Source of the DNA: an uncultured Desulfovibrionaceae bacterium
Lineage (GTDB): Bacteria; Desulfobacterota; Desulfovibrionia; Desulfovibrionales; Desulfovibrionaceae
Assembly: GCA_947178315.1 (NCBI GenBank)
Contig: CAMWXW010000007.1
Location: 1-11,186 of the forward strand
Direction of reading: 5' to 3'
DNA length: 11,186 bases
The notes below the pieces were generated by a model. The model searched no databases. It was not told where the DNA came from and worked only from the letters and a program-made list of their open reading frames with translations. The first letter of the stretch is position 1; every line of letters starts with the position of its first letter. A program made the position numbers and the translations under genes. This document shows positions 7,505 to 11,186 of the stretch, piece by piece.

Positions 7505-8998
7505 ATGCAAATTATTCCTCTCGATGCTGTACAAAGTGAGTCAGGTACAACAACATTATCAATAAATACATACTCTTCCTACAGTGAGTCTGTAGGATTT
7601 AGTGTTCCATTGAAAGAAAAGAATGCTCATCTCATTGCACAAGAAGGAGAGTCTGTAGTTCCTACTACTAGGCTAAGCTTTGAAGAAATTTTGAGATTAA
7701 AGAATACAATACAGGAAAAGAAAAAACAGAATCAAGGAGAAGAGGAAGCACTCATCTCATTGCTCGAACAAGGAGGCTCTCATACAATAGAATCTATCAT
7801 AGAACAAATGGTAGATGGTATTCGAGGTCTTCAAGCACTCACACCCGAGGAATATGTTTCCTTACAAAACTTTTTACAAGATATAGGGTGTAGCTTTGAA
7901 GATATAGAGAAAATCACAGATCAGATGATGACTCAATCAGGCGTGATGCAAGGTGTAGAGACAATTATATCTCGTACAAAAGAATATCTGGAAAACAATC
8001 CTCATATCGAGGGGATATATGATATAACGCCTATCTTGCGTAAAATTTCAATGGGGCAGTATGAGACTCCTTCCTATGAAGGAGAGATATCAGGAAATCA
8101 GCTTATAAGCAAGCTTGAGAACATTCTTGAGGAGATACAGGACATAGCAGAGCAAAGAGAATTGCAGATAGAAAATCTTTCTGCACAGCTTGCAGAAGAT
8201 ATCCAAGAAATAGTACGACGTAGGGAAGAAAAAGCTCAAAGCAGTGCAAACGCATCAACACAAGGTAATAGTGTAGTTTCAGCAGAAGAGTTTAAGTTTA
8301 CTCGATCGGCAACAGAAGATGGACTTTCCACTCTTGTTACAAAAGATGATAAGGAAGAATCTTCACATTCACAATATAGTGAAGATGGTTTACCTCAAGA
8401 GAGAAACGAGCAAGGATATAATGATACTATCTTTACGGAACAAAATAATACTACGCTCTTCGGTAAGCAAGTGACTATAGAGTATCAAAATACATCTCTT
8501 TTTCAGAAGAGTTTACTAGGCAATCATGCTATCTTAGAGAGTCATAAAAACTATATTCTCGATACAGTACAACAAAGTTTTATCTCATTGAAAAACACAA
8601 ATTCAGCAGAGATTATATTACAGCTTACCCCACAAGAACTCGGAAATATTGAGCTTCAATTACAATATAGTGATGGAAGAATACAAGCCGTACTGCGTCC
8701 AGATCAACGTGATGTGTATCATCTCCTTAAAGAGCAATCTCCACATATCATGCATTCCTTACAAGAACAAGGCGTCAATATAGATGCCGTTACAGTTGTA
8801 GAAAATACTGGAGAGTGGCTTCAATATCAATCATCTCGAGAGCAATTCTCTCATAATTCTCATGAGAATTTACAAGAGCAAGTGCTCTCTCAAGAGCATG
8901 AGCGTAAAGGAAGAATTCGTTATCTTTTAGGACAGCTTACAAAAGATAGTATTAAAAGTGTACAAAATTCAACTCGGCTTTTAGAAGTCGTGGCATAA
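7505..8998 (+). CDS. fliK: Flagellar hook-length control protein FliK
   Basis: A 497-residue protein. The C-terminal conserved hook-length domain (Flg_hook, about 352-432) is recognisable by LTPQELGNIELQLQ (374-387), the glycine turn and IQAVLRPD strand, the following helix, and the closing QEQGVNIDAVTV (420-431). FliK is a secreted ruler that measures the hook and switches the flagellar export gate from hook to filament substrates. The N-terminal two thirds is poorly conserved, polar and rich in Glu, Gln and Ser with helical, probably coiled stretches, as is usual for this family. A GTG at 7451 would add 18 residues. I chose the ATG at 7505 because AAGGAG lies 7 bases upstream and because the putative sigma-54 promoter lies inside the longer version. 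flgD follows after 12 bases, so the genes are cotranscribed. Confidence 0.9.
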   Translation: MQIIPLDAVQSESGTTTLSINTYSSYSESVGFSVPLKEKNAHLIAQEGESVVPTTRLSFEEILRLKNTIQEKKKQNQGEEEALISLLEQGGSHTIESIIEQMVDGIRGLQALTPEEYVSLQNFLQDIGCSFEDIEKITDQMMTQSGVMQGVETIISRTKEYLENNPHIEGIYDITPILRKISMGQYETPSYEGEISGNQLISKLENILEEIQDIAEQRELQIENLSAQLAEDIQEIVRRREEKAQSSANASTQGNSVVSAEEFKFTRSATEDGLSTLVTKDDKEESSHSQYSEDGLPQERNEQGYNDTIFTEQNNTTLFGKQVTIEYQNTSLFQKSLLGNHAILESHKNYILDTVQQSFISLKNTNSAEIILQLTPQELGNIELQLQYSDGRIQAVLRPDQRDVYHLLKEQSPHIMHSLQEQGVNIDAVTVVENTGEWLQYQSSREQFSHNSHENLQEQVLSQEHERKGRIRYLLGQLTKDSIKSVQNSTRLLEVVA

Positions 8999-9010
8999 AA
9001 GGAGGGTGCT

Positions 9011-9802
9011 ATGGATATGGGAGTGAATTCAATATCATCTCGAAGTACGCAGGGGAGTTCAGGAGCATCGACAACAAATACAACACTTGGCAAAGATGAT
9101 TTCCTTAAACTCTTAATGGTTCAGCTACAGAATCAAGATCCTACAAATACGGTAGATAATAATGCAATGTTAGCCCAGCTAGCTCAATTCTCAGCATTAG
9201 AACAACAACAGCGAACAGCAGATCTCATGGAAAAAATGTTGGAGTTAACACAGCGTAATGAGCAATTAACAGCAGCAAACTATATAGGCAAGACAGTTCG
9301 AGCACAGGGCTACGAAATGACAAAAGAGGGAAGTACAGTCTCTACAGTCTACTATAGCAGTAATACACCAATAGACTCAGGTAGAGTATATGTCTATGGA
9401 CCAGATGGAGATATTGTCTATACAGAAGATATCGGCTCAAAACAAGCAGGGTTCTATGAATTTACGTGGGACGGAAAAAATAGTGCTGGTAAAGAAATGC
9501 CCGATGGAAAATATACAATTGCTATCCAAGCAAAAACAGAAGAAGGCAATGCAGTATTAGTCCATACTGAAGTCTCGGGAGTAGTTATCAGTGCAGTTAC
9601 AGAAAATGGAAGCACCTATCTACGACTCAAAGATGGTAGGGTTGTTCTTCTTGATAAAGTCTATGAAGTATATGATCCAAAGTTGGTATCAAGTACAGAC
9701 GACGATTCTTCGAATACAAGTGGTTCAACATCTGGGGACAATGCAAGTCAAGATGAAAATAAGGAAAACAATAGTTCAGACGAAAGTGAGAGTGTGTCAT
9801 AG
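9011..9802 (+). CDS. flgD: Flagellar hook assembly scaffold (hook cap) protein FlgD
   Basis: A 263-residue protein with the classic FlgD N-terminus: LGKDDFLKLLMVQLQNQDPT (26-45), then AQLAQFSALEQ, which carries the export and assembly signals. After a helical linker come the Ig-like/FlgD domain, containing FTWDGKNSAGKEMPDGKYT, and a final beta segment (about 192-224). FlgD caps the growing hook and is needed for FlgE subunits to add on, then is replaced. An unusual tail (about 227-263), made almost only of Ser, Asp, Asn, Glu, Thr and Gly, follows the last conserved segment. GGAGG (9001-9005) sits 5 bases before the ATG; a second in-frame ATG two codons later is less well placed. The gene lies 12 bases after fliK and 195 bases before flgE. 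Confidence 0.96.
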   Translation: MDMGVNSISSRSTQGSSGASTTNTTLGKDDFLKLLMVQLQNQDPTNTVDNNAMLAQLAQFSALEQQQRTADLMEKMLELTQRNEQLTAANYIGKTVRAQGYEMTKEGSTVSTVYYSSNTPIDSGRVYVYGPDGDIVYTEDIGSKQAGFYEFTWDGKNSAGKEMPDGKYTIAIQAKTEEGNAVLVHTEVSGVVISAVTENGSTYLRLKDGRVVLLDKVYEVYDPKLVSSTDDDSSNTSGSTSGDNASQDENKENNSSDESESVS

Positions 9803-9997
9803 AAGAGCAGAGGGACGTGTTTTTTATAGCATGGAATAAAGAAGATATGTGATATGAAAGAATCCGAGTGAATCGGTGTGCACTTGTGGCATGTACAGCT
9901 CTGTAGTGCCACAAAAAAAAGAGTGTTTTATGAAATATAGGGATATTTTATATGGCAAGTCTATCACATACATCAAGTAATATGTAAAGGAGTATGT
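9803..9997 (+). other. Intergenic spacer between flgD and flgE
   Basis: No gene is seen in these 195 bases; the few start codons lead to stops within a handful of codons. It holds a small CCGA...TCGG hairpin (9864-9876), a much stronger hairpin at 9884-9914, an A8 run, an AT-rich stretch and the flgE ribosome site AAAGGAG (9986-9992). A scan of the plus strand for GG-N10-GC found no second sigma-54 promoter. No convincing sigma-28 promoter was seen. Confidence 0.6.
9884..9914 (+). repeat. Strong inverted repeat (hairpin) in the flgD-flgE spacer
   Basis: TTGTGGCA (9884-9891) pairs with TGCCACAA (9907-9914). Inside them, TACAG (9894-9898) and CTGTA (9901-9905) also pair, separated by a small 2-by-1 internal loop. 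The hairpin is followed on the plus strand by an A run, not a T run, so it is not a standard terminator in that direction. On the minus strand the T run precedes the stem, so it is not one there either. Confidence 0.7.
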
Positions 9998-11186
9998 ATG
10001 ATTGGAGTAAGTACGGCAATGTGGGCAAGTGTTTCTGGCTTGCAAGTATATGGTACACAACTTGGAAATATAGGTACTAATATTGCCAATTCAGGTAGTA
10101 TAGGATATAGATCAACAACAGCCTATGCAGCAGGTGGATTTGCAGGACATCTATCCACACTTTCTGGAGCATCAACAATAGCTCAAGGGGCTAGTGTTTC
10201 AACTGTGTATACAAATCATGCGAACGGTATAGGAATTAACTCTGCTTCCTCAACACATCTTGCTATTACAGGTGGCGGTCTTTTTGGTGTCCGCAACAGC
10301 AATAGTGAAGAAATACTCTATACTCGTAGAGGAGATTTTGAATTTAAGAATGATGGATATCTCAGCACATCAGAAGGATATAGAGTACAAGGGTGGGCTA
10401 TTCCAGAGAATGAAGTCACGATAGGTACAGTTGGGACAACAGGTGCAGCAAGTAGATTAAAAGGTTCTGGAGTACCAGGAGATATCGCACTACCTGGGGA
10501 TACAAGTCCACCAAAGCACACAACATTTGTAGAAATTATCAATAACTTAGGAGCAAGTAGTTCACCAGGAAATTCTACGAATGATGACTTCCCTTACGCA
10601 TCTCTTATGACAACATGGAATGGACAAGCAAATCCTCCTTTGGGAGAGGGAACATATATGTATCAAAGTACAATAAAAGTATTTGATGAGGGTGGCTCAC
10701 CTCATGAAATCACTGTTTACTTTGATAAGGTTGATACATCAAATATGACTGGAAATACACCAGGTGAACACTGGGAATTTATAGTAACAATGTCTCCAAG
10801 TGAAGATAAGCGACAATTTGGGGGAGAGAAAATGAGTGGGACAGAATCAGCAGGCTTGTTGATGACAGGGACACTTGCATTTAGCTCAGCAGGATCGCTA
10901 GAGAATATGACGGCATTTGTTCCAAAGGCAGATGTGAAAGCATCAGAGCTTAAAGTATATGGTGCAAAGAACGTTAATGGATCAACACAAAAAGAGAACT
11001 TGCAATATTGGGTAGCTGCTCCACAAAGTACAAATGGATTGCCTATCTTTTTTCCTAATTTCTCTGGAAGTGATTCTGTTGCAGCAAATGGAGCAAGTAA
11101 TGCTACTATTCCAGAAAATGCAATAGAACTCAACTTAGGTATCCGTGCAGGAAGTATTGGGTTTCAAGGATACACAAGTGTAGAAG
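9998..11186 (+). CDS. flgE: Flagellar hook protein FlgE (partial, C-terminus off window)
   Basis: Translation from the ATG at 9998 gives 396 codons, open at the right edge. The N-terminus (MIGVSTAMWASVSGLQVYG, then LGNIGTNIANSGSIGYRS at 23-40) is the flagellar rod/hook D0 helix signature with the family's NIxTNIAN-GY pattern. The hook/basal body core follows with LAITGGGLFGVRN and YTRRGDFEFKNDGYL, and later a FlgE D2-type region including TYMYQSTIKVFDEGGSPHEI. FlgE polymerises outside the cell into the curved hook that joins rod to filament. At over 396 residues it is already about the size of the E. coli protein (402) and not yet finished, suggesting a larger hook protein with extra surface domain. 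AAAGGAG lies 5 bases before the chosen ATG; another ATG at 9994 is out of frame. The gene is in line with fliK and flgD. Confidence 0.95.
   Translation, partial: MIGVSTAMWASVSGLQVYGTQLGNIGTNIANSGSIGYRSTTAYAAGGFAGHLSTLSGASTIAQGASVSTVYTNHANGIGINSASSTHLAITGGGLFGVRNSNSEEILYTRRGDFEFKNDGYLSTSEGYRVQGWAIPENEVTIGTVGTTGAASRLKGSGVPGDIALPGDTSPPKHTTFVEIINNLGASSSPGNSTNDDFPYASLMTTWNGQANPPLGEGTYMYQSTIKVFDEGGSPHEITVYFDKVDTSNMTGNTPGEHWEFIVTMSPSEDKRQFGGEKMSGTESAGLLMTGTLAFSSAGSLENMTAFVPKADVKASELKVYGAKNVNGSTQKENLQYWVAAPQSTNGLPIFFPNFSGSDSVAANGASNATIPENAIELNLGIRAGSIGFQGYTSVE

Noticed and set aside
9888..9902. TGGCATG sequence resembling the -24 half of a sigma-54 promoter before flgE
   Set aside because: The -12 GC is not at the required ten-base distance; the match comes from the hairpin stem.
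9627..10060. Two minus-strand frames opposite flgD, the spacer and the start of flgE
   Set aside because: They lie antisense to well-supported flagellar genes, and the composition is that of a shadow frame.
10318..11133. Minus-strand frames opposite flgE
   Set aside because: Antisense shadows of the flgE coding sequence, which continues unbroken on the plus strand.

Overview
The window looks like chromosome of an AT-rich, flagellated deltaproteobacterium (Desulfobacterota) of the Desulfovibrionaceae. The hook and FliK/FlgD proteins, the System I cytochrome c maturation genes and the CgeB-type glycosyltransferases all have a Desulfovibrio-like character. The base composition, roughly mid-30s percent GC by eye, is far lower than in typical Desulfovibrio. 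The obligate intracellular gut bacterium Lawsonia intracellularis is the best-known low-GC member and is my leading guess; this is inference, not proof. No mobile element, CRISPR array, tRNA or rRNA was seen.

Layout. The left two thirds (1-7210) is read on the minus strand. In order of transcription, from right to left, it holds purA (adenylosuccinate synthetase), holB (DNA polymerase III delta-prime), two tandem paralogous glycosyltransferase-like proteins, a gap of about 320 bases with a likely terminator, then ccmB and ccmC (haem handling for cytochrome c maturation). ccmC runs off the left edge. purA and holB overlap or nearly touch, and the two glycosyltransferase genes are 2 bases apart. 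Only 64 bases with no visible terminator separate holB from the first glycosyltransferase, so all four may be one transcript from the purA promoter. The ccmB promoter lies inside the longest possible ccmB reading frame, which supports a shorter ccmB start.

The right third (7505-11186) is read on the plus strand and is a flagellar hook operon: fliK (hook length control), flgD (hook cap/scaffold) and flgE (hook protein, cut by the right edge). The 294-base divergent region between purA and fliK holds a sigma-70-type promoter for purA. Just before fliK it also holds a sequence with the exact GG-N10-GC geometry of a sigma-54 promoter. A 195-base spacer between flgD and flgE contains a strong hairpin.

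The most interesting parts are the tandem pair of Maf-like/CgeB-like proteins, the putative sigma-54 control of the hook operon, the absence of ccmA immediately upstream of ccmB, and the hairpin before flgE. I see no clear evidence of an entirely new system. The glycosyltransferase pair is the least characterised part and the best candidate for new biology.
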